In this document: positions 1-12,585 of the stretch, piece by piece
Numbering within the stretch: position 1 is the first letter of the stretch
Layout of the letters: every line of letters begins with the position of its first letter
From: Calliopsis andreniformis
Lineage: Eukaryota; Arthropoda; Insecta; Hymenoptera; Andrenidae
Length of the DNA: 64,000 nucleotides
Assembly: GCF_051401765.1 (NCBI RefSeq)
Contig: NW_027480423.1
Coordinates: 6,386,001 to 6,450,000, forward strand
Direction of reading: 5' to 3'
Notes under the pieces: model-generated
Database searches by the model: none
What the model was told of the DNA's origin: nothing
What the model saw: the letters and a program-made list of their open reading frames with translations, nothing else
Translations under genes and position numbers: made by a program

Positions 1-3000
1 AACTTTCACACTGGTTGCAATTATTCATTTTATACGATGGAAAAACTGTTGGACTTATATTGTATTTTATTCTTATGGCGTTGAATTCTAATTCCCTAGC
101 TATCCGATCTGGTGGAGCAACGCCCTAGAGTGAAACCTAGGTTACCCGGAACATAGAAATGACCAGTACTTTCATACTGTTTGCAGTTATTCCTGTTATA
201 CGATGGAAAAACCTTTGCACCTTTATTGTATTTTATGCTTCTGGCGTTGACTTCTAAGGCCCTAGCTATTCGATTTGGTGGAGCAACGCCCTAGAGTGGA
301 GACTAGGTTGCCCGGTACGTAGAAATGACCATTACTTTCACACTGTTTGCAAATATACATTATATACGATGGAAAGTCTGTTGTATTTATGTTGTATTTT
401 ATGCTCCTGGCGTTGACTTCTTAGGCCCTAACTATTTGATCTGGTGGAGCACCTCCCTAGCGTGAAGCCTAGGTTGCCCGGTACGTAGAAATGACCATTA
501 CTTTCACACTGTTTGCAAATATACATTATATACGATGGAAAGTCTGTTGTATTTATGTTGAATTTTATGCTCCTGGCGTTGACTTCTTAGGCCCTAACTA
601 TTTGATCTGGTGGAGCACCGCCCTAGCGTGAAGCCTAGGTTGCCCGGAACGTAGAAATGACCATTCATTTCACACTGGCAGCAATTATTCGTTTTATACG
701 ATGGAAAAACAGTTTCAATTATTTTGTATTTTATGCTTCGGGCGTTGACTTCTAAGGCCCTAACTATTCGATCTGGTGGAGCAACGCCCTATATTGAAGC
801 CTATGTTGCCCGGAACGTAGAAAAGACCATGACTTTTACACTGGTAGCATTTATTCGTTTTATACAGTGGAAAAACCGTTCTATTTATTTTGTATTTTAT
901 GCTTCGGGCGTTGACTTCTAAGGCCCTAACTGTTTGATCTGGTGGAGAACGCCCTGGAGTGAAGCCTAGGTTGCCCGGAACATAGAAATGACCATAACTT
1001 TCACACTGGTTTCTATTATTCGTTTTATACGATGGAAAAACTGTTATATTTATATTGTATTTTATGCTTCTGGCGTTGACTTCTTAGGCCCGAACTATTC
1101 GATCTGGTGCAACAACGCCCTAGAGTGAAGCCTAGGTTGCCTGGAACGTAGAAATGACCATCACTTTCACACGGGTTGCAACTATTCCTGTTATAGGATG
1201 GAAAGACTGTTGTATTTTTATTGTATTTTATACTTCAGGCGTTGACTTCTGTGGCCGTAGCTATTCGATGTGGTAGTAGAACGCCATAGAGTGAAGCCTA
1301 GGTTGCCCGGAAAGTAGAAATGACCATAAGTTTCATACTGGTTGCAATTATTCTTTTTATCCGATGGAAAACCTGTTGCATTTATATTGTATTTTATGCT
1401 TCTGGCGTTGACTTCTAAGGCCCTAACTATTCGATCAGGTGGAGCAACGCCCTAGAGTGAAGACTAGGTTGCTCGAAATGTAGAAATGACCATCACTTTC
1501 ACACTGGTTGCAATTATTCATTTTATACGATGGAAAAACTGTTTTATTTATTTTGTATTTTATGCTTCGGGCGTTGACTTCTTAGGCCCTAACTATTTGA
1601 TCTGGTGGAGCACCGCCCTAGCGTGAAGCCTAGGTTGCCCGGAACGTAGAAATGACCATTCATTTCACACTGGTAGCAATTATTCGTTTTATACGCTGGA
1701 AAAACTGTTTTATTTATTTTGTATTTTATGCTTCGGGCGTTGACTTCTAAGGCCCTAACTATTCGATCTGGCGGAGCAACGCCCTAGAGTGAAGCCTAGG
1801 TTGCGCGGAGCGTAGAAATGACGATAACTTTCACACTGGTAGCAATTATTCGTTTTATATGATGGAAAAACTGTTTTATTTATTTTGTATTTTATGCTTC
1901 GGGCGTTGACTTCTAAGGCCCTAACTATTCGATCTGGTGGAGCAACGCCCTAGAGTGAAGCCTAGGTTGCCCGGCACGTAGAAATGACCATAACTTTGAC
2001 ACTGGTTGCTATCATTCGTTTTATATTATGGAAAAACTGTTGTATTTATATTGTATTTTATGCTTCTGGCGTTCACTTCTTAGGCCCTAACTATTCGATC
2101 TGGTGGAACAACGGCCTAGAGTGAAGCCTAGGTTGCCCGGAACGTAGAAATGACCATAACTTTCACACTGGTTGCTATCATTCGTTTTATATGATGGAAA
2201 AACTGATGTATTTATATTGTATTTTATGCTTCTGGCGTTCACTTCTTAGGCCGTAACTATTCTATCTGGTGGAGCAACGCCCAGGAGAAAAACCTAGGTT
2301 GCCCGGAACGTAGAAATGACCACTACTATCACACTGGTTGCAAATTATTTCTGCTATACGATGGAAATACTGTTGTATTTTTATTGCGTTTTATGCTTCG
2401 GGCATTGACTTCTAAGGCCCTAACTATTCAATCTGTTGGAGCAACGCCCTAGAGTGAAGCCTAGGTTGCTCGTAACGTAGAAATGACCACTTCTTTCACA
2501 CTGTTTGCAATTACTCATTTAATATGATGGAAAAGCTGTTGTATTTATATCGTATTTTATGCTTCTGGCGTTGACTTCTTAGGCCCTAACTATTCCATCT
2601 GGTGGAACAACGCCCTAGGGTGAAGCCTAGGTTGCCCGGAACGTAGAAATGACCATAACTTTCACACTGGTTGCAATTATTCGTTTTATACGATGGGAAA
2701 GCTGTTGTATTTATATCGTATTTTATGCTTCTGGCGTTGACTTCTAAGGCCCTCAACTATTCGATCTGGCGGAGCAACGCCCTAGAGTGAAGCCTAGGTT
2801 GCCCGGAACGTACAAATGACCATTACTTTCACACTGTTTGCAATTATTCATTTTATACGATGGAAATGCAGTTATATTTATATTGCATTTTATTCTTCTG
2901 GCGTTGACTTTTAAGGCCGTAGCTATTAGATGTGGTGGAGCAACGCTCTAGAGTGTCGCATAGGTTGCCCGGAACGTAGAAATGACCATTACTTTCACAA

Positions 3001-4770
3001 TGTATGCGAATATTCATTTTATACGATGGAAAAACTGTTGTACTTATATTGAATTTTATTCTTCTGGCGTTGAATTCTAAGTCCCTAGCTTTTCGATCTC
3101 GTGGAGCAACGCCCTAGAGTGAAACCTAGGTTACCCGGAACGTAGAAATGACCAGTACTTTCACACTGGTTGCAGTTATTCCTGTTATACGATGGAAAAA
3201 CTGTTGCACCTTTATTGTATTTTATGCTTCGGGCGTTGACTTCTAAGGCCCTAACTATTCGATCAGGTGGAGCAACGCCCTAGAGTGAAGCCTAGGTTGC
3301 CCGGTACGACGAAATGACCATCACTTTCAAACTGGTTGCAATTATTCGTCTTATACGATGGAAAAGCTGTTGTATTTATATCGTATTTTATGCTTCTGGC
3401 GTTGACTTCTTAGGCCCTAACTATTCCATCTGGTGGAACAACGCCATAGGGTGAAGCCTAGGTTGCCCGGAAAGTAGAAATAACCATAACTTTCACACTG
3501 GTAGCAATTATTCGTTTTATACGATGGAAAAACTGTTCTTTTTATTCTATATTTTATGCTTCTGGCGTTGACTTCTATGGCCCTAGCTATTCGATTTGGT
3601 GGAGCAACGCCCTAGAGTGGAGCCTAGGTTGCCCGGTACGTAGAAATGACCATTACTTTCACACTGTTTGCAAATATACATTATATACGATGGAAAGTCT
3701 TTTGTATTTATGTTGCATTTTATGCTCCTGGCGTTGACTTCTTAGGCCCTAACTATTTGATCTGGTGGAGCACCGCCCTAGCGTGAAGCCTAGGTTGCCC
3801 GGAACGTAGAAATGACCATTCATTTCACACTGGCAGCAATTATTCGTTTTATACGATGGAAAAACTGTTTTATTTATTTTGTATTTTATGCTTCGGGCGT
3901 TGACTTCTAAGGCCCTAACTATTCGACCTGGTGGAGCAACGCCCTAGAGTGAAGCCTAGGTTGCGCGGAACGTAGAAATGACCATAACTTTCAAACTGGT
4001 AGCAATTATTCGTTTTATACGATGGAAGAACTGTTTCAATTATTTTGTATTTTATGCTTCGGGCGTTGACTTCTAAGGCCCTAACTATTCGATCTGGTTG
4101 AGCAACGCCCCAGTGTGAAGCCTAGGTTGCCCGGCACGTAGAAATGACCACAACTTTCACACTGGTAGCAATTATTCGTTTTATACAATGGAAAAACTGT
4201 TCTATTTATTTTGTAGTTTATGCTTCGGGCGCTGACTTCTAAGGCCCTAACTATTCGATCTGGTGGTGCAACGCCCTAGAGTGAGGCCTAGGTTGCCCGG
4301 AACGTAGAAATGAAAATAACATTCACACCGGTTGCAATTATTCATTTTATACGATGGAAAAGGTGTTGTATTTATATTGTATTTTATGCTTCTGACGTTG
4401 ACTTCTAAGGCCGTAGCTATTAGATGTGGTGGAGTAACGCCCTAGAGTGACACCTAGGTAGCCTGGAACGTAGAAATGTCCATTACTTTCACAATGTTTC
4501 CAATTACTCATTTTATACGATGGAAAAACTGTTGTACTTATATTGTATTTTATTCTTATGGCGTTGAATTCTAAGTCCCTAGATATGCGATTTGGTGGAG
4601 CAACGCCCTAGAGTGAAACCCTGGTTGCCCGGAACGTAGAAATTACCATAACTTTCACACTGATAGCAATTATTCGTTTTATACGATCGAACAACTGTTG
4701 TATTTATATTGTATTTTATGCTTCTGGCGCTGACTTCTAGGTCACTAACTATTCGATCTGGTGGAGCAGC
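1..4770 (+). repeat. Irregular satellite monomers, left segment
   Basis: About 29 monomers, mostly distinct from their neighbours, without a regular higher-order period that I could follow. Some related monomers are dispersed: a variant with GTGGAGCACCGCCCTAGCG followed by CCATTCATTTCACACTGG occurs near 596-690, 1,600-1,685 and 3,760-3,850, at spacings of 6 and 19 monomers. Several carry a derived box region (ATTCATTTTATACGATGG or TATTCCTGTTATACGATGG). The diversity suggests an older or less homogenised part of the array than the blocks to the right. No gene or other element is visible. Confidence 0.85.
303..634 (+). repeat. Recently duplicated adjacent monomer pair
   Basis: Bases 303-468 and 469-634 are consecutive 166-bp monomers that I found to differ at only two positions (GTTGTATTT versus GTTGAATTT, and CACCTCCC versus CACCGCCC). 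Both share unusual variants such as GCAAATATACATTATATACG and ATGCTCCTGG, which most neighbours lack. This is a single-monomer tandem duplication inside an otherwise diverged segment. Confidence 0.85.
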
Positions 4771-7700
4771 GCCCTAGGGTGAAGCCTAGGTTGCCCGGAA
4801 CGTAGAAATGAACATAACTTTCACACCGGTAGCAATTATTCGTTTTATACGATGGAAAAACTGTTGTATTAATATTGCATTTTATGCTTCTGGCGTTGAC
4901 TTCTTAGGCCCTAACTACTCGATCTGGTGGCGTAATGCCTCACAGTTAAGACTAGGATGCCCGAAACGCCGAAATGATCATCACTTTTACTCTGGTTGCA
5001 ATTACTCGTGTTATACGATGGAAAAACTGTTGCATCTTTATTGTATTTTATGCTTCTGGCGTTGACTTCTAAGTCCCTAACTATTCGATCTGGTGGAGCA
5101 ACGCACTAGAGTGAAGCCTAGGTTGCTCGGAATGTAGAAATGTCCATAACTTTCACACTGGTTGCAATTATACGTTTTATACGATAGAAAAGATGTTCTA
5201 TTTATTTTGTATTTTATGCTTCGGGCGTTGACTTCTAAGGCCCTAACTATTCAGTCGGTTGCAGAAACGCCCTAGGATGCTTCCTAGGTTGCCCGGAAAG
5301 TAGAGATGACTATAACTTTCATACTGGTTGCAATTATTCGTTTTCTACGATGGAAATGCTGTTGTATTTATATTGTATTTTATGCTTCCCGTGTTGACTT
5401 CTTAGACCCTAACTCTTCGATCTGGTGGAGCAACGCCTCAGCGTTAAGTCTAGGATGCCCGAAACGTCGAAATGATCGTTGCTTTCGCACTGGTTGCAAT
5501 TAGTCATGCTTTACAATGGAAAAACTGCTGTATTTATACTGTATTTTATGCTTCTGGCGTTGACTTCTAAGGCCGTAGCTATTCGATGTGGTGGAGCAAC
5601 GCCCTAGAGTGAAACCTAGGTTACCCGGAACGAAGAAATGACCAGTACTTTCATACTGTTTGCAGTTATTCCTGTTATACGATGGAAAAACTTTTGCATC
5701 TGTATTGTATTTTATGCTTCCGGCGTTGACTTCTAAGGCCCTAGCTATTCGATTTCGTGGAGCAACGCCCTAGAGTGGGGCCTAGGTTGCCCGGTACGTA
5801 GAAGTGTCCATTACTTTCACACTGTTTGCAAATATACATTATATACGATGGAAAATCTGTTGTATTTATGTTGCATTTTATGCTTCTGGCGTTGACATCT
5901 AAGGCCCCAACTGTTTGATCTGGTGGAGCAACGCCCTAGAGTGAAGCCTAGGTTGCCCGGAACGTAGAAATGACCATAATTTTCACACTGGTTGCTATCA
6001 TTCGTTTTATATCATGGATAAACTGTTGTATTTATATTGTATTTTATGCTTCTGGCGTTCACTTCTTAGGCCCTAACTATCCGATCTGGTGGAACAACGC
6101 CCTAGGGTGAAGCCTAGGTTGCCCGGAACGTAGAAATGACCATAACTTTTACACTGGTAGCAATTATTCGTTTTATACAATGGAAAAACTGTTCTATTTA
6201 TTTTGCATTTTATGCTTCGGGCGTTGACTTCTAAGGCCCTAACTATTCAACCCGTTGGGCCAACGCCCTAGGGTGAAGCCTAGGTTGCCCGGAACGTAGA
6301 AATGAACATAACTTTCACACCGGTAGCAATTATTCGTTTTATACGAAGGAAAAACTGTTGTATTAATATTGCATTTTATGCTTCTGGCGTTGACTTCTTA
6401 GGCCCTAACTACTCGATCTGGTGGCGTAATGCCTCACAGTTAAGACTAGGATGCCCGAAACGCCGAAATGATCATCACTTTTACTCTGGTTGCAATTACT
6501 CGTGCTATACGATGGAAAAACTGTTGCATCTTTATTGTATTTTATGCTTCTGGCGTTGACTTCTAAGTCCCTAACTATTCGATCTGGTGGAGCAACGCAC
6601 TAGAGTGAAGCCTAGGTTGCTCGGAATGTAGAAATGTCCATAACTTTCACACTGGTTGCAATTATTCGTTTTATACAATGGAAAAACTGTTCTACTTATT
6701 TTGCATTTTATGCTTCGGGCGTTGACTTCTAAGGCCCTAACTGATTGATCTGGAGGACCAACGCCCTAGTGTGAAGCCTAGGTTGCCCGGAACGTAGAAA
6801 TGACCATAACTTTCATACTGGTTGCAATTACTCGTTTTATATTATGGAAGAACTGTTGTATTTATATTGTATTTTATGCTACTGGCGTTCACTTCTTAGA
6901 CCCTAACTATTCGATCTGGTGGAACAACGCCCTGGGGTGAAGCCTAGGTTGCCCGGAAAGTAGAAATGACCATAACTTTCACACTGGTTGCTATTATTCG
7001 TTTTATACGATGGAACAACTGTTACATTTATATTGTATTTCATGCTTCTGACGTTGCCATCTTAGGCCCTAACTGTTCGATCTGGTGTAACAACGCCCTA
7101 GAGTGAAGCCTAGGTTTCCCGGAACGTAGAAATGTCCAGTACTTTCACACTGCTTGCAATTATTCATTTTATACGATGGAAAAGCTGTTGTATTGATATT
7201 ATATTTTATGCTTCTGGCGTTGACTTCTAAGGCCGTAGCTATTAGCTGTGGTGGAGCAACGCCCTACAGTGACGCGTAGGTTGCCCGGAACGTAGAAATG
7301 ACCATTAATATCACAATGTCTGCAATTATTCATTTTATACAATGGAAAAACGGTTGTACTTATATTGTGTTTTATACTTCTGGCGTTGAATTCCAAGTCC
7401 CTAACTATTCGATCTGGTGGTGCAACGCCCTAGAGTGAGGCCTAGGTTGCCCGGAACGTAGAAATGACCATAATTTTCACACTGGTTTCTATTATTCGTT
7501 TTATACAATTGAAAAACTGTTCTATTTATTTTGTAGTTTATGCTTCGGGCATTGACTTCTAAGGCCCTAACTATTCGATCTGGTTTAGCAACACCCTAGG
7601 GTGAAGCCAAGCTGGCTCGGAACGTAGGACATACTATTGCCTTCACACTGGCTGCAATTATTCATGTTCTACGATGGATAAACTGTTGCATCTTTATTGT

Positions 7701-10700
7701 ATTTTATGCTTGTGGCGTTGACATATAAGGCTCTATCTATTCGATCTGGTGGAACAACGCCCCAGAGTGAGGACTAGGTTGCCCGGAACGTAGAAATGAC
7801 CATAACTTTCACACTGGTTGCAATTATTCGTTTTATACGACGGAAAAGCTGTGGTATTTATATCGTATTTTATGCTTCTGGCGTTGACTTCTTAGGCCCT
7901 AACTATTCGATCTGGTGGAGCAACGCCCTAGAGTGAAACCTAGTTTGCCCGGAACGTAGAACTGACCATTACTTTCACACTGGTTGCAATTATTCCTGTT
8001 ATACGATGGAAAAACTGTTGCATCTTTATTGTATTTTATGCTTCTGGCGTTTACTTCTAAGTCCATAACTATTCGATCTGGTGGAGCAACGCACTAGAGT
8101 GAAGCATAGGTTGCTCGGAATGTAGAAATGATCATAACTTTCACACTGGTTGCAATTATACGTTTTATACGATGGAAAAGCTGTTGTATTTTTATTGCAT
8201 TTTATGCTGCGGGCGTTGACTTCTAAGGCCCTAGCTATTCAACCCGTTGGGCCAACGCCCTAGCGAGAAGCCTAGGTTGCCCGGAAAGTAGAAATGACCA
8301 TAACTTTCGTACTGGTCGCTATTATTCGTTTTATAGGTTGGAAAAACTGTTCTACTTATTTTGTATTTTATGCTTCGGGCGTTGACTTCCATGGCCCTAC
8401 CTATTTGATCAGGTGGAGCAACGCCCTACAGTGAAGCCTAGTTTGCCCGGAACGTAGATATGACCTTAACCTTCACACAGGTTGCAGTTATTCGTTTTAT
8501 ACGATGTAAAGGCTGTTGTATTTATTTTGTAGTTTATGCTTCTGGCGTTGACTTCTAAGGCCCTAACTCTTCGATCTGGTGGAGCAACGCCTCAGAGTTA
8601 AGTCTGGGATGCCCGAAACGTCGAAGTGATCATTACTATCGCACTGGTTGCAATTAGTCATGCTATACGATGGAAAAACTGTTGCATCTTTATTGTATTT
8701 TATGCTTCTGGCGTTGACTTCTAAGTCCCTAACTATTCGATCTGGTGGAGCAACGCACTAGAGTGAAGCCTAGGTTGCTCGGAATGTAGAAATGTCCATA
8801 ACTTTCACACTGGTTGCAATTATACGTTTTATACGATAGAAAAGCTGTTCTATTTATTTTGTATTTTATGCTTCGGGCGTTGACTTCTAAGGCCCTAACT
8901 ATTCAATCGGTTGCAGCAACGCACTGGGATGGTTCCTAGGTTGCCCGGAAAGTAGAAATGACTATAACTTTCATACTGGTTGCAATTATTCGTTTTCTAC
9001 GATGGAAATGCTGTTGTATTTATATTGTATTTTATGCTTCCCGTGTTGACTTCTCAGACCCTAACTCTTCGATCTGGTGGGGCAACGCCTCAGAGTTAAG
9101 TCTAGGATGCCCGAAACGTCGAAATGATCGTTGCTTTCGCACTGGTTGCAATTAGTCATGCTATACAATGGAAAAACTGTTGTATTTATACTGTATTTTA
9201 CGCTTCTGGCGTTGACTTCTAAGGCCGTAGCTATTCGATGTGGTGGAGCAACGCCCTAGAGTGACACCTAGGTAGCCTGGAACGTAGAAATGTCCATTAC
9301 TTTCACAATGTTTCCAATTACTCATTTTATACGATGGAAAAACTGTTGTACTTATATTGTATTTTATTCTTATGGCGTTGAATTCTAAGTCCCTAGCTAT
9401 GCGATTTGGTGGAGCAACGCCCTAGAGTGAAACCCTGGTTGCCCGGAACCTAGAAATTACCATAACTTTCACACTGATAGCAATTATTCGTTTTATACGA
9501 TCGAACAACTGTTGTATTTATATTGTATTTTATGCTTCTGGCGCTGACTTCTAGGGCACTAACTATTCGATCTGGTGGAGCAGCGCCCTAGGGTGAAGCC
9601 TAGGTTGCCCGGAACGTAGAAATGAACATAACTTTCACACCGGTAGCAATTATTCGTTTTATACGATGGAAAAACTGTTGTATTAATATTGCATTTTATG
9701 CTTCTGGCGTTGACTTCTTAGGCCCTAACTACTCGATCTGGTGGCGTAATGCCTCACAGTTAAAACTAGGATGCCCGAAACGCCGAAATGATCATCACTT
9801 TTACTCTGGTTGCAATTACTCGTGCTATACGATGGAAAAACTGTTGCATCTTTATTGTATTTTATGCTTCTGGCGTTTACTTCTAAGTCCATAACTATTC
9901 GATCTGGTGGAGCAACGCACTAGAGTGAAGCCTAGGTTGCTCGGAATGTAGAAATGTCCATAACTTTCACACTGGTTGCAATTATACGTTTTATACGATG
10001 GAAAAGCTGTTGTATTTTTATTGCATTTTATGCTTCGGGCGTTGACTTCTAAGGCCCTAACTATTCAACCCGGTGGGCCAACGCCCTAGGGTGAAGCCTA
10101 GGTTGCCCGGAACGTAGAAATGAACATAACTTTCACACCGGTAGCAATTATTCGTTTAATACGATGGAAAAACTGTTGTATTAATATTGCATTTTATGCT
10201 TCTGGCGTTGACTTCTTAGGCCCTAACTACTCGATCTGGTGGCGTAATGCCTCACAGTTAAGACTAGGATGCCCGAAACGCCGAAATGATCATCACTTTT
10301 ACTCTGGTTGCAATTACTCGTGCTATACGATGGAAAAACTGTTGCATCTTTATTGTATTTTATGCTTCTGGCGTTGACTTCTAAGTTCCTAACTATTCGA
10401 TCTGGTGGAGCAACGCACTAGAGTGAAGCCTAGGTTGCTCGGAATGTAGAAATGTCCATAACTTTCACACTGGTTGCAATTATACGTTTTATACGATAGA
10501 AAAGATGTTCTATTTATTTTGTATTTTATGCTTCGGGCGTTGACTTCTAAGGCCCTAACTATTCAGTCGGTTGCAGAAACGCCCTAGGATGCTTCCTAGG
10601 TTGCCCGGAAAGTAGAGATGACTATAACTTTCATACTGGTTGCAATTATTCGTTTTCTACGATGGAAATGCTGTTGTATTTATATTGTATTTTATGCTTC

Positions 10701-11742
10701 CCGTGTTGACTTCTCAGACCCTAACTCTTCGATCTGGTGGGGCAACGCCTCAGAGTTAAGTCTAGGATGCCCGAAACGTCGAAATGATCGTTGCTTTCGC
10801 ACTGGTTGCAATTAGTCATGCTATACAATGGAAAAACTGTTGTATTTATACTGTATTTTACGCTTCTGGCGTTGACTTCTAAGGCCGTAGCTATTCGATG
10901 TGGTGGAGCAACGCCCTAGAGTGACACCTAGGTAGCCTGGAACGTAGAAATGTCCATTACTTTCACAATGTTTCCAATTACTCATTTTATACGATGGAAA
11001 AGCTGTTGTACTTATATTGTATTTTATTCTTATGGCGTTGAATTCTAAGTCCCTAGCTATGCGATTTGGTGGAGCAACGCCCTAGAGTGAAACCCTGGTT
11101 GCCCGGAACCTAGAAATTACCATAACTTTCACACTGATAGCAATTATTCGTTTTATACGATCGAACAACTGTTGTATTTATATTGTATTTTATGCTTCTG
11201 GCGCTGACTTCTAGGGCACTAACTATTCGATCTGGTGGAGCAGCGCCCTAGGGTGAAGCCTAGGTTGCCCGGAACGTAGAAATGAACATAACTTTCACAC
11301 CGGTAGCAATTATTCGTTTTATACGATGGAAAAACTGTTGTATTAATATTGCATTTTATGCTTCTGGCGTTGACTTCTTAGGCCCTAACTACTCGATCTG
11401 GTGGCGTAATGCCTCACAGTTAAAACTAGGATGCCCGAAACGCCGAAATGATCATCACTTTTACTCTGGTTGCAATTACTCGTGCTATACGATGGAAAAA
11501 CTGTTGCATCTTTATTGTACTTTATGCTTCTGGCGTTTACTTCTAAGTCCATAACTATTCGATCTGGTGGAGCAACGCACTAGAGTGAAGCCTAGGTTGC
11601 TCGGAATGTAGAAATGTCCATAACTTTCACACTGGTTGCAATTATACGTTTTATACGATGGAAAAGCTGTTGTATTTTTATTGCATTTTATGCTTCGGGC
11701 GTTGACTTCTAAGGCCCTAACTATTCAACCCGTTGGGCCAAC
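4771..11742 (+). repeat. 42-monomer higher-order repeat, copy C1 (6,972 bp)
   Basis: Sequence from 4,771 onward recurs 6,972 bp downstream (42 x 166) with only scattered substitutions. Similarity to 11,743 starts abruptly at GCCCTAGGGTGAAGCC; the bases just upstream (GTGGAGCAGC versus TTGGGCCAAC) do not match. Matching landmarks include 5,306 with 12,278, 6,302 with 13,274, 7,199 with 14,171 and 8,958 with 15,930, all exactly 6,972 bp apart. The copy holds the amplified 10-monomer unit starting at 8,661. Confidence 0.9.
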
Positions 11743-12585
11743 GCCCTAGGGTGAAGCCTAGGTTGCCCGGAACGTAGAAATGAACATAACTTTCACACCG
11801 GTAGCAATTATTCGTTTAATACGATGGAAAAACTGTTGTATTAATATTGCATTTTATGCTTCTGGCGTTGACTTCTTAGGCCCTAACTACTCGATCTGGT
11901 GGCGTAATGCCTCACAGTTAAGACTAGGATGCCCGAAACGCCGAAATGATCATCACTTTTACTCTGGTTGCAATTACTCGTGCTATACGATGGAAAAACT
12001 GTTGCATCTTTATTGTATTTTATGCTTCTGGCGTTGACTTCTAAGTTCCTAACTATTCGATCTGGTGGAGCAACGCACTAGAGTGAAGCCTAGGTTGCTC
12101 GGAATGTAGAAATGTCCATAACTTTCACACTGGTTGCAATTATACGTTTTATACGATAGAAAAGATGTTCTATTTATTTTGTATTTTATGCTTCGGGCGT
12201 TGACTTCTAAGGCCCTAACTATTCAGTCGGTTGCAGAAACGCCCTAGGATGCTTCCTGGGTTGCCCGGAAAGTAGAGATGACTATAACTTTCATACTGGT
12301 TGCAATTATTCGTTTTCTACGATGGAAATGCTGTTGTATTTATATTGTATTTTATGCTTCCCGTGTTGACTTCTTGGACCCTAACTCTTCGATCTGGTGG
12401 AGCAACGCCTCAGAGTTAAGTCTAGGATGCCCGAAACGTCGAAATGATTGTTGCTTTCGCACTGGTTGCAATTAGTCATGCTTTACAATGGAAAAACTGC
12501 TGTATTTATACTGTATTTTATGCTTCTGGCGTTGACTTCTAAGGCCGGAGCTATTCGATGTGGTGGAGCAACGCCCTAGAGTGAA
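8661..12585 (+). repeat. 10-monomer unit (1,660 bp), about 2.4 tandem copies, first set
   Basis: Units 8,661-10,320 and 10,321-11,980 are adjacent copies, followed by a partial copy from 11,981 to about 12,585. Each begins at TGCTATACGATGGAAAAACT. Similarity before 8,661 breaks (GTCATGC against ACTCGTGC). The partial copy departs where GTGACACCTAGG in the full units becomes GTGAAACCTAGG. The set spans the C1/C2 border, so the 42-monomer unit contains an older 10-monomer amplification. Confidence 0.88.
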
